From: CALKYB01 sp964510575
GTDB taxonomy: Bacteria > Bdellovibrionota_C > UBA2361 > SZUA-149 > CALKYB01
Assembly (NCBI GenBank): GCA_964510575.1
Contig: CAZECN010000027.1
Location: forward strand, 1-35,807
Direction of reading: 5' to 3'
DNA length: 35,807 nt
Each line of letters starts with the position of its first letter. Position 1 is the first letter of the stretch. The notes under the pieces were generated by a model. It was not told the DNA's origin, ran no database searches, and saw only the letters and a program-made list of their open reading frames with translations. Positions 7,654 to 14,381 of this stretch are shown piece after piece. Made by a program: the position numbers and the translations under genes.

Positions 7654-8088
7654 ATGAACACAAGTCTAACAGCAGTAAAAAAAGAAATCCCTAAATTCAA
7701 TTCCAAAGTAGAATTGAACAGACTTTGCAGACAAGTTGGGAAGGCTCTAGGTCAGGACATGAATCCTGAAGATTTTACGTTTTTCCAGCCTGGCGAAAAA
7801 GTTCTTCTTAATCCTGCGAAGATTAGAGAACTCAAAGAATCTAAGAACGGAACAAGAGTTGTTTGGAATACTCTTAACATGAGCAGACAAGCTATCAATG
7901 CCTACCTTAGGGCTGGCCTTGAGACCCCTGGAGTTCAAGTAAGGCAAGTTGCTGATGTTAAGACTGCCAACGGCCTTGTTGCAAATAGAGCGATTGAAGT
8001 TCGCCTAACAGACCTTAACGCAGACTTGGTTCCTTTCTACGCAAAAGTTCAAAAGATCTTGGACAGTGCTCCAAGAAGAGACCAATAG
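7654..8088 (+). CDS. Conserved-looking hypothetical protein, 144 residues, basic
   Basis: I do not recognise this gene. The start is well supported: ATG 7654 follows AAAGGA by about 8 nt. The product is soluble and basic, has no signal peptide or membrane segment and contains a single cysteine. It opens with a Lys-rich N-terminus, and the middle part (residues about 70-92, RVVWNTLNMSRQAINAYLRAG) looks helical and could be a helix-turn-helix-like element. Codon use resembles the neighbours. A 224-bp gap separates it from the TetR gene, so it probably has its own promoter, which I could not define. Its stop lies 9 bp from the stop of the convergent icmB gene, with no visible terminator between them. 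A nucleic-acid-binding role is possible but unproven. Confidence 0.75.
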   Translation: MNTSLTAVKKEIPKFNSKVELNRLCRQVGKALGQDMNPEDFTFFQPGEKVLLNPAKIRELKESKNGTRVVWNTLNMSRQAINAYLRAGLETPGVQVRQVADVKTANGLVANRAIEVRLTDLNADLVPFYAKVQKILDSAPRRDQ

Positions 8089-8097
8089 TCTTACCTA

Positions 8098-8520
8098 CTA
8101 GTCTTCACTGCGAGAAGAAATATTCTCTCGGACCCAACTAACTATATCCTTAGTGGATGCACCCGGAGTAAAAAGTTCTGCTACTCCTTCCTTTTTTAAG
8201 TCACTTATGTCGTCAGCAGGAATTATCCCGCCTCCGAAAACTACAATATCACCAGCTCCTTGGTCGTTAAGAAGATTCAGCACTTTAGGAAACAAGGTCA
8301 TATGAGCCCCAGAAAGAATACTTAATCCAATCCCATCAACATCTTCCTGGACAGCACTAGTTACAATATTCTCTGGAGTTTTATGTAGACCTGTATAGAT
8401 AATCTCCATACCTGCATCTCTCAACGCACGAGCAATGATTTTAGCTCCTCGATCATGTCCGTCTAGGCCTGCCTTAGCCACCATGATTCTGAGTCTTTTT
8501 TGATTTGAGGGTCGAGACAT
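8098..8520 (-). CDS. icmB: Small (cobalamin-binding) subunit of acyl-CoA mutase, probably isobutyryl-CoA mutase
   Basis: A 140-residue stand-alone B12-binding domain, the size of known IcmB proteins. The base-off/His-on cobalamin motif is intact: DGHDRG near residues 20-25 supplies the lower axial histidine, followed by SILSGAH and GGGIIPADD. It should pair with the large subunit encoded just upstream to form an adenosylcobalamin-dependent carbon-skeleton mutase. The ATG at 8520 lacks a Shine-Dalgarno. The 106-bp gap from the large-subunit gene contains a perfect 7-bp inverted repeat, so independent control of the two subunits is possible. Separate large and small subunits also occur in archaeal-type methylmalonyl-CoA mutases; the call as Icm rests on the active site of the partner. 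Confidence 0.82.
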   Translation of the reverse strand: MSRPSNQKRLRIMVAKAGLDGHDRGAKIIARALRDAGMEIIYTGLHKTPENIVTSAVQEDVDGIGLSILSGAHMTLFPKVLNLLNDQGAGDIVVFGGGIIPADDISDLKKEGVAELFTPGASTKDIVSWVRENISSRSED

Positions 8521-8544
8521 TAAAATTATCGCTGAAATTACTTT

Positions 8545-8564
8545 TATTTGTTTATCGACAAATA
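8545..8564. repeat. Perfect palindrome in the gap between icmA and icmB
   Basis: TATTTGT (8545-8551) and ACAAATA (8558-8564) form a perfect 7-bp inverted repeat around a 6-nt spacer, 24 bp upstream of icmB. It has the size and symmetry of an operator for a dimeric regulator; as RNA it would be a weak AU-rich hairpin without a following U tract, so a terminator is unlikely. Confidence 0.5.
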
Positions 8565-8626
8565 TAGAGGGACACTAAAATCATCATAGCATCCGCCTCA
8601 ACATGCCCGCAGGTAATAAAATATAC

Positions 8627-10282
8627 CTAGATAAAGCCAGGATCTGAGTAGGTGCCGAATACTTCTCGGAAACAGTCCGAAACCTCTCCTACCGTAACGC
8701 CAACATCTACTGCATCAACTAGGACATCCATTACGTTTAGCTGCTCAGAGCAGCTTTTCCTAAGTTTAGTCAGAGATTCTTCAACGAGTTTCTGGTCCCT
8801 TTTTTCTTTAAAACTCTTAAGTCTCGCTTTCTGATCGTCTTCAATAGCTTTACCGATTTTAAGGGTAGGAATCGCTACTTCTTCATCACTGCCATAGCAA
8901 TTAACTCCGACAATTCTTCGCTCACCCTTCTCTAGCTCTCTTTGAAATATTGCTGAAGCCTCAGCAATTTCCATTTGGGGGTAGCCCTTATCAATAGCCT
9001 CAATCATTCCTCCGTAGGAGTCGAGCTTTTCAATGAAACTTACTGCCTCAGCTTCAATTTCATTGGTCAGCTTCTCTACGAAGTAAGAGCCAGCTAGCGG
9101 ATCAATTGTATTAGCAACCCCAGTCTCCTCTGCAATTATTTGCTGAGTTCTGAGGGCAACTGTTACAGCCTCCTCGGTAGGTAAAGATAAGGTCTCGTCC
9201 ATCGAGTTAGTATGAAGAGACTGAGTACCACCCAAAACCGCCGCCATAGCTTGAATAGCAACCCTAGCCACATTGTTTACAGGTTGCTGAGCAGTCAGAC
9301 TAACGCCGGCTGTTTGAGCATGAGTTCTAAGCCGCCAAGATTTTGGATCCTTGGCTCCACAACGATTCTTCATCAGGTTTGCCCAAAGCCTTCGAGCAGC
9401 CCTAAATTTTGCAATCTCTTCAAAGAAATCATTATGAACATCGAAGAAAAAAGAAATTCGCGGCGCAAAGGAATCGATATCTACTCCCCTTTCCTGCAAA
9501 TGCTCGACATAAGCCAGTCCGTCGTAAATAGTAAATGCGAGTTCTTGGGCTGCTGTCGAGCCAGCTTCTCTGATGTGATAGCCCGAAACACTTACTGGAT
9601 TAAAGCGGGGCACTTCTCTGGAACAATATTCAATAATATCGCAGGTGATTCTAACCGATGGTTCGGGAGGCGAGATCCATTCTTTCTGAGCAATAAACTC
9701 CTTAAGGATATCATTTTGAATCGTGCCATCCACTTTGGAAAAAGGCACCCCTCTTCTCCTAGCTAAGGCAAAATACATAGCCAGAACTGGGGCTGCTGTA
9801 CAGTTGATAGTCATGGACGTACTAACCTGACCAAGATCTATACCAGTAAACAAGCGATCCATATCATCAATACTTGAAATACTGACCCCCTCACGACCAA
9901 CTTCTCCCTCACTCATCGGGTGGTCAGCATCGTAGCCCATTAGTGTAGGCATATCGAAAGCAGTCGATAGTCCATTGATGCCTTGCTCAATTAGATAGTG
10001 AAATCTTTGATTTGTATCTTCTGGGGAACCAAAACCAGCAAACTGTCGCATCGTCCAAAGACGACCACGGTACATGCTAGGCTGAACTCCTCGGGTAAAT
10101 GGAAATTCACCAGGATAGCCAAGACTATCTTCAGGAGAAAAGCTACCAAGGTCTGACGCATCGGCAAGAGCTTCAACCTCCGTGCCACTGATCGTAGTAT
10201 ATTCTTTAAGTCGTTCTTTCTGCGAACCGTAGCTCTGTTCGATCCACTCGCTCTTGTTTTTAGAGTTTCTAGAGGATGCCAC
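8627..10282 (-). CDS. icmA: Large subunit of B12-dependent acyl-CoA mutase, isobutyryl-CoA mutase type
   Basis: A 551-residue TIM-barrel mutase subunit without its own B12 domain, close to the 566 residues of Streptomyces IcmA and shorter than fused methylmalonyl-CoA mutases (MCM). Core motifs are intact: TMRQF at 77-81, TIQNDILKEF at 187-196, GYHIREAG with H236, and GGTQSLHTNSMDE. Two specificity positions decide the call. The tyrosine of MCM (Tyr89 in Propionibacterium) is Phe81 here, and the arginine that binds the substrate carboxylate (Arg207) is Gln199. Phe and Gln at these sites are the known signature of isobutyryl-CoA mutase. It should interconvert isobutyryl-CoA and n-butyryl-CoA. 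The start is GTG with AAGGG 9-10 nt upstream, 12 bp after the acyl-CoA dehydrogenase gene. Automatic pipelines will probably label it methylmalonyl-CoA mutase. Confidence 0.88.
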   Translation of the reverse strand: MASSRNSKNKSEWIEQSYGSQKERLKEYTTISGTEVEALADASDLGSFSPEDSLGYPGEFPFTRGVQPSMYRGRLWTMRQFAGFGSPEDTNQRFHYLIEQGINGLSTAFDMPTLMGYDADHPMSEGEVGREGVSISSIDDMDRLFTGIDLGQVSTSMTINCTAAPVLAMYFALARRRGVPFSKVDGTIQNDILKEFIAQKEWISPPEPSVRITCDIIEYCSREVPRFNPVSVSGYHIREAGSTAAQELAFTIYDGLAYVEHLQERGVDIDSFAPRISFFFDVHNDFFEEIAKFRAARRLWANLMKNRCGAKDPKSWRLRTHAQTAGVSLTAQQPVNNVARVAIQAMAAVLGGTQSLHTNSMDETLSLPTEEAVTVALRTQQIIAEETGVANTIDPLAGSYFVEKLTNEIEAEAVSFIEKLDSYGGMIEAIDKGYPQMEIAEASAIFQRELEKGERRIVGVNCYGSDEEVAIPTLKIGKAIEDDQKARLKSFKEKRDQKLVEESLTKLRKSCSEQLNVMDVLVDAVDVGVTVGEVSDCFREVFGTYSDPGFI

Positions 10283-10294
10283 TAAGTTTCACCC

Positions 10295-11452
10295 TTAATC
10301 TTTTAAAAGCTGAGCAGCAATAACTAATCTCTGAATTTCACTAGTGCCTTCATAGATTTCAGTTATTTTAGCATCACGAAGATAACGCTCGGCATTAAAC
10401 TCTCGAACGTATCCATAACCCCCGTGGACCTGAATTCCTTTAAGACCAGCCTCTACGGCCATTTCAGAAGCAAATAGTTTGGCTTCAGCGGCTTCACGAG
10501 AATAAGGTAAACCTTTCTGCTTAAGCGAGGCTGCATGAAAAGTCATCAATCTGGAACAACTAATCTTCATCGACATATCAGCCAGGTGATTTTGGACTGA
10601 CTGGTGCTCGGAGATAAGCTTACCAAAGGCTTTTCTTTGCTTGGAATACTCAACAGAGTCATCAAGCGCAGCTTGAGCGATTCCAGTTGCTTGCGCAGCT
10701 ATTCCGCAACGCCCTCCATCAAGAGTAGTCATTGCAACCTTAAAACCTTGTCCCGGCTCTCCGAGCAAACGACTTGCATCAAGCTCGGTGTCCTCAAAGG
10801 TTATGCTGGCAGTGGGCGATCCACAAATTCCAAGCTTGTCTTCCTTTTTACCAATAGAAATACCGTTATCGTCCTTAAGCCTAACAATAAAAGTGTTAAT
10901 GCCTCGATGTTTCTCTTCGGGCTTTTCCATTGCAAGAAGAATACAAACATCAGCTTCTGGGGCATTCGTAATCCAGTTCTTAACCCCATTAATAATCCAC
11001 TTATCCCCTTTCTTCTTACATGTACAAAGAAGGCGGGCAGCATCACTGCCAGTACTAGGCTCACTCAGGGCGAAGCATCCCAGTTCCTTACCTGAGGCCA
11101 AAGGAGGCAAGAATTCCTTTTTCTGCTCCTCAGTTCCATATTTCTGTAAAGGCCAGAGACAAAGAGAATTGTGAGCACTAACTATCACACAAGTTGAGGC
11201 GCACACCCTGGCTAGCTCTTCCACCATTAAACAATATGAAACTTGATCGAGCCCGCTACCGCCATAAGCTTCGTCCACGGTGACACCCATAAAACCTAAC
11301 TCAGCCAGTTTAGGAATTAGCTCCTTGGGATAGTAGTGTTCGTGGTCTATTTTTCTAGCAAGCGGCTTAACAGACTGCTTTGAAAATTCCCTTGCAGTAT
11401 TTCTAACAAGGCGCTGCTCTTCACTTAAATGTAAGTCAATTGAATCACTCAT
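10295..11452 (-). CDS. Acyl-CoA dehydrogenase, short-chain (butyryl-CoA) type
   Basis: A 385-residue FAD-dependent dehydrogenase that introduces a trans-2,3 double bond into acyl-CoA and passes electrons to electron-transfer flavoprotein. Seen in the sequence are the signature CFALSEPSTGSDAA, WITNAPEADVCIL, the FAD/dimer segment (SKQRKAFGKLISEHQSVQ), GYGYVREFNAERYLRDAKI and the catalytic base Glu368 in IYEGTSEIQR. Glu at that position fits short- and medium-chain enzymes. Length is normal. ATG start, 36 bp after the enoyl-CoA hydratase gene and 12 bp before icmA. The neighbours suggest butyryl-CoA, the product of the mutase, as a natural substrate, giving crotonyl-CoA. Isobutyryl-CoA or other branched substrates remain possible. 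Confidence 0.92.
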   Translation of the reverse strand: MSDSIDLHLSEEQRLVRNTAREFSKQSVKPLARKIDHEHYYPKELIPKLAELGFMGVTVDEAYGGSGLDQVSYCLMVEELARVCASTCVIVSAHNSLCLWPLQKYGTEEQKKEFLPPLASGKELGCFALSEPSTGSDAARLLCTCKKKGDKWIINGVKNWITNAPEADVCILLAMEKPEEKHRGINTFIVRLKDDNGISIGKKEDKLGICGSPTASITFEDTELDASRLLGEPGQGFKVAMTTLDGGRCGIAAQATGIAQAALDDSVEYSKQRKAFGKLISEHQSVQNHLADMSMKISCSRLMTFHAASLKQKGLPYSREAAEAKLFASEMAVEAGLKGIQVHGGYGYVREFNAERYLRDAKITEIYEGTSEIQRLVIAAQLLKD

Positions 11453-11488
11453 CTGGCTTTGATCTCAAGGTCTATCTGCGTTACCTAA

Positions 11489-12292
11489 CTAACGTCCCTT
11501 AAATTCGACTTCTCTTTTTTCAACAAAGGCAGCCAATCCTTCCTGACAATCTTTACTACTAAAGACCTCTAAGAACTCATCCACCTCTCTTGTTAAACCT
11601 GCTGTTTTTTGAGTATCGATTCCTTTCTCGATCGCTCTTTTTGCCGCAGCAATAGCCAGAGGACTTTTACTCGCTATTGTTTTAACAACTTCTGAGAGCT
11701 TTGCTTCAAACTCTCCCTCGGAGAAAAGATAATCAACTACGCCTAGCTCGTAAGCTTCCTGACCTGAAACAGTCTCTCCAGTAAAGATCAACCTCTTGGC
11801 GATACCTGTTCCAGCCCGATGGATTAATCGCTGAGTTCCACCAAAGCCTGGTATCAAGCCTAAGTTTACTTCAGGCTGCCCCAAGGAAGCTTTATCAGCA
11901 CAAACAATGATATCGCTAGCTAGGGCAAGCTCTAGGCCACCGCCGAAGGCGTAACCGTCTACTGCCGCGACTACTGGAAGAGCAAGGCTTTCAAGCTCTC
12001 TCATAGCTCTCTGACCTAGCCTAATGAACTGAGCAACCTCCTCCCAGGAGCAGTTATGCATCACCTTGATATCAGCTCCAGCAACAAATGCTGAACCTTC
12101 TCCACGAATTAACAACAGACGGTATTTGTCGTAACCCGTGCCCTCAGACAAATCTTCTCTTAAACTCTTTAGGTGAGCCCTAACGTTCCGGATGACATCA
12201 TAGTCAATAGCATTCAAGGCATCAGGACGACGTATCGTCATCTGCACAACCTTATCTTTAACTTCTAAACTTACTGATTCAGTGTTTCCCAT
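11489..12292 (-). CDS. Enoyl-CoA hydratase/isomerase family protein (crotonase-like)
   Basis: A 267-residue crotonase-fold enzyme predicted to add water to 2-enoyl-CoA such as crotonyl-CoA. The oxyanion-hole segments are FVAGADIK (69-76) and GYAFGGGLELALASD (113-127). Both catalytic glutamates of true hydratases are present: Glu121 in GGGLEL and Glu141 in LGQPEVNLGLIPG, 20 residues apart as in the rat enzyme (Glu144/Glu164). This makes a hydratase more likely than an isomerase or hydrolase. The ATG start has purine-rich GAGGGG and GGAGA upstream. It is the first of four acyl-CoA genes, which run hydratase - dehydrogenase - mutase large subunit - mutase small subunit. Confidence 0.9.
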   Translation of the reverse strand: MGNTESVSLEVKDKVVQMTIRRPDALNAIDYDVIRNVRAHLKSLREDLSEGTGYDKYRLLLIRGEGSAFVAGADIKVMHNCSWEEVAQFIRLGQRAMRELESLALPVVAAVDGYAFGGGLELALASDIIVCADKASLGQPEVNLGLIPGFGGTQRLIHRAGTGIAKRLIFTGETVSGQEAYELGVVDYLFSEGEFEAKLSEVVKTIASKSPLAIAAAKRAIEKGIDTQKTAGLTREVDEFLEVFSSKDCQEGLAAFVEKREVEFKGR

Positions 12293-12375
12293 TTCCCCTC
12301 TATCTCCGTAACAATTATTTTTTGAAGATTATATTAAAATCCAGTATCCCAAAAACTAGTCACTCATCCCAGTAC

Positions 12376-12720
12376 CTAACCAGGTGGCCAGCTAAACTCT
12401 CGGCCAGCTAAAAGATGAATGTGCAGCTGAAACACAGTTTGCCCTGCACTCTCTCCATTGTTAACCACCAAGCGAAAACCATCTTCGACTAGATTCTTCT
12501 CCCTTGCAATCTTGTTACCAACTAACATCAAATGCCCAAGAAGCTCTTGGTCCTCCTGATCCGCATCTGATACTTTTGGCAGGTCTTTTTTGGGAATTAT
12601 TAGGTAGTGGTGCTCGGCCACGGGAGCAATGTCAGCAATGACGATACAATGCTCGTCTTCATGCAGTTTCTCCGCATCCAGCTCACCACTCATTATCTTG
12701 TGAAAGACGGTATTTCCCAT
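12376..12720 (-). CDS. HIT-family protein (HINT-like purine nucleoside phosphoramidase)
   Basis: A 114-residue protein of the histidine triad superfamily. The fold landmarks are FHKIMSGE near the N-terminus, HYLIIPKKDLP in the middle, NNGESAGQTVFQLHIHLLAGREFSWPPG at the end. The WPPG terminus is characteristic of HINT proteins, which hydrolyse AMP-lysine and other nucleoside phosphoramidates. The triad normally reads HxHxH; here the first position is Gln98, while His100 (the nucleophile position) and His102 are kept. The protein is probably still a nucleotide hydrolase or transferase, but activity may differ. It sits between RNase T2 and the acyl-CoA genes with gaps of about 82 bp on each side, so it may have its own promoter. 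Confidence 0.9.
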   Translation of the reverse strand: MGNTVFHKIMSGELDAEKLHEDEHCIVIADIAPVAEHHYLIIPKKDLPKVSDADQEDQELLGHLMLVGNKIAREKNLVEDGFRLVVNNGESAGQTVFQLHIHLLAGREFSWPPG

Positions 12721-12802
12721 ACCATCATTAAAGAACTATTTAATTAGCTAAGCAAGCCAAAATTACTTTGGGCTTTAGACCTACAATCACTAAATTAAAT
12801 GG

Positions 12803-13546
12803 CTAGAGCCCCGAACCACGGGCTGGCGGAATAACGACTTTTCTACCTTTACAAAGTCGAGATACCTTTTCATTTTTACCGCATTTACGAAAGTCGCCTT
12901 GCTTATCAAAACAAATTTTAACTTCTTTCAAACGGTTTTCATTTCCGCCAGAGCAATCAACCGCGATCATATCAGGGTCGAGTCCGGGGTTAGAATGAAT
13001 GAATTTATCTCTGATAGCTCGAGCATTGGTAACAAAATACTGCCCTGAGTTGCTATACTTTTCTGGAATGTTGACCTTGTCGAACAATAGTCTAGATAAT
13101 TCAAAATACTGCTCAGCGGAAAGACCAGAACAAGTTCCATGCTTCTTATACTGATGCTTGACCAAACCTTTAGCAGGCATGATATCCAACATGTCATCAA
13201 TCAGATCTTTACCCAGGCGTCTTGGAGAAGAGTCACAAAACTGTGGCCAGCCCTTGGTTCTTTGCGGCCAAAGACCGTGCAGAACGAAGGAGTAAGGCTT
13301 ACCACTGTCGCACTGAAGTCTAGCAGGCGATCTGTCTTTTCTAAGGCAATGAGATGGTGACCAAGAGAGAACCAGAGAATAATAGTCGAAATTAGCAGCT
13401 GCTCCCTTACTGATCTTACTCATTCGGGGCTCTTTGGTCAGCTTGCTAGTATCTGGATTTCCAAAAAGCCATGCAAGAAGCACCGCAATCCCGACTAATA
13501 TTTGAGGTAGCTTAGCTTTTCTAAATTGGGGCGCCTTAAAACTCAC
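12803..13546 (-). CDS. RNase T2-family ribonuclease, exported or membrane-anchored
   Basis: A 247-residue member of the T2 family, which cuts single-stranded RNA through a 2',3'-cyclic phosphate. Residues 13-29 (LPQILVGIAVLLAWLFG) form a signal peptide or anchor, so it acts outside the cytoplasm. Active-site segment CAS I is FVLHGLWPQ with His90. CAS II is HQYKKHGTCS with His131, Lys135 and His136. The CAS II Glu of many T2 enzymes is Gln132 here, a possible variant. There are several cysteines for disulfides (C67, C79, C104, C139). It starts 13 bp after the Mrp-type ATPase gene, so the two are co-transcribed. Its role may be scavenging of external RNA, as for E. coli RNase I. Confidence 0.9.
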   Translation of the reverse strand: MSFKAPQFRKAKLPQILVGIAVLLAWLFGNPDTSKLTKEPRMSKISKGAAANFDYYSLVLSWSPSHCLRKDRSPARLQCDSGKPYSFVLHGLWPQRTKGWPQFCDSSPRRLGKDLIDDMLDIMPAKGLVKHQYKKHGTCSGLSAEQYFELSRLLFDKVNIPEKYSNSGQYFVTNARAIRDKFIHSNPGLDPDMIAVDCSGGNENRLKEVKICFDKQGDFRKCGKNEKVSRLCKGRKVVIPPARGSGL

Positions 13547-13559
13547 TGTTTCCTTATCT

Positions 13560-14345
13560 TCAGTTCATTATCTTCACTTGAGGAGTCTCAGCTGCTCTCT
13601 TTTCCACGGCAAAATTAAGCTTTTCAGCTATCTGGTGGAAGCAACTATCCTTAGCCAGGGCGGCTGGTTTTCCAGTATCCCCACCTTCCCTGATAGCCGT
13701 CTCTATTGGAATAGAGCCGAAAAACTCAAGACCATAGTCTCCTGCCAGTTTTTCTCCACCACCTTGACCAAAGATATGTTCTACTTCGCCACTGGAAGTT
13801 TTAAAGCCAGCCATGTTCTCTACAACCCCAAGAACTGGAACCTGCACCTTATCAAACATTTTCACAGCTTTTCGAACATCAGCAAGAGAGACCTCTTGAG
13901 GAGTTGTGACGATAACCGCTCCATCCAACTGAACTAGTTGAGCCAAGGACAGCTGAGCATCTCCAGTTCCTGGTGGAAGGTCCACTAAACAGATATCTAC
14001 CTCTCCCCAGCTAACATCATTAAAAAGTTGGTTAATTCCCTTACCAAACATTGGTCCACGCCAGATAACAGGATCATCAGGGTTTTGAAGGAAAAACTGG
14101 ATGGAAATGAACTTTACACCATGACGAAGAGCAGGAATGAACTTCTCATTTGCATCAACCTTGCACTCTCCTCCTCCCATAAGGGTTGGAATACTAGGGC
14201 CATAAAAATCTACGTCGATCAAAGCTACCTTAGGTGGTCGGCTTCCCTCCGGTGAAAAGTTGGCCAAAGACACTGCCAAATTTGCTGCAAGAGTTGATTT
14301 TCCAACTCCACCTTTTCCACTAGCGATTGCAATAATTTTCTTCAT
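13560..14345 (-). CDS. mrp: Mrp/NBP35-family P-loop ATPase without the CxxC cluster motif
   Basis: A 261-residue cytoplasmic ATPase of the Mrp/ApbC family, known as Fe-S cluster carriers. The deviant Walker A GKGGVGKST is at residues 10-18, followed by DVDFYGPSIPTLMG, the LVDLPPGTGDAQLS motif and GVVENMAGF. In canonical Mrp proteins the ENMS/A-F sequence is followed by CPxC, the bridging cluster ligands of the dimer. Here it reads FKTSSGEVEHIFGQGG, with no cysteine. The N-terminal DUF59 domain of some Mrp proteins is also absent. Several bacterial lineages have CxxC-less homologs, so it may still work in cluster transfer, or as a different ParA-like ATPase. It lies 36 bp after the radical SAM gene, a possible Fe-S client. 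Confidence 0.88.
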   Translation of the reverse strand: MKKIIAIASGKGGVGKSTLAANLAVSLANFSPEGSRPPKVALIDVDFYGPSIPTLMGGGECKVDANEKFIPALRHGVKFISIQFFLQNPDDPVIWRGPMFGKGINQLFNDVSWGEVDICLVDLPPGTGDAQLSLAQLVQLDGAVIVTTPQEVSLADVRKAVKMFDKVQVPVLGVVENMAGFKTSSGEVEHIFGQGGGEKLAGDYGLEFFGSIPIETAIREGGDTGKPAALAKDSCFHQIAEKLNFAVEKRAAETPQVKIMN

Positions 14346-14381
14346 GGTTTCTTACCTACTAAGCCTCACTTCACTGTAATA

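Noticed and set aside
9212..9766. 184-codon plus-strand frame
   Set aside because: It lies entirely antisense to icmA and shows no domain or ribosome binding site; a shadow frame.
8627..10282. Annotation of the mutase as methylmalonyl-CoA mutase
   Set aside because: Phe81 and Gln199 replace the Tyr and Arg required for methylmalonyl-CoA; the isobutyryl-CoA type fits better.
10604..11174. Overlapping plus-strand frames of 163 and 128 codons
   Set aside because: Antisense to the acyl-CoA dehydrogenase, which has full family motifs.
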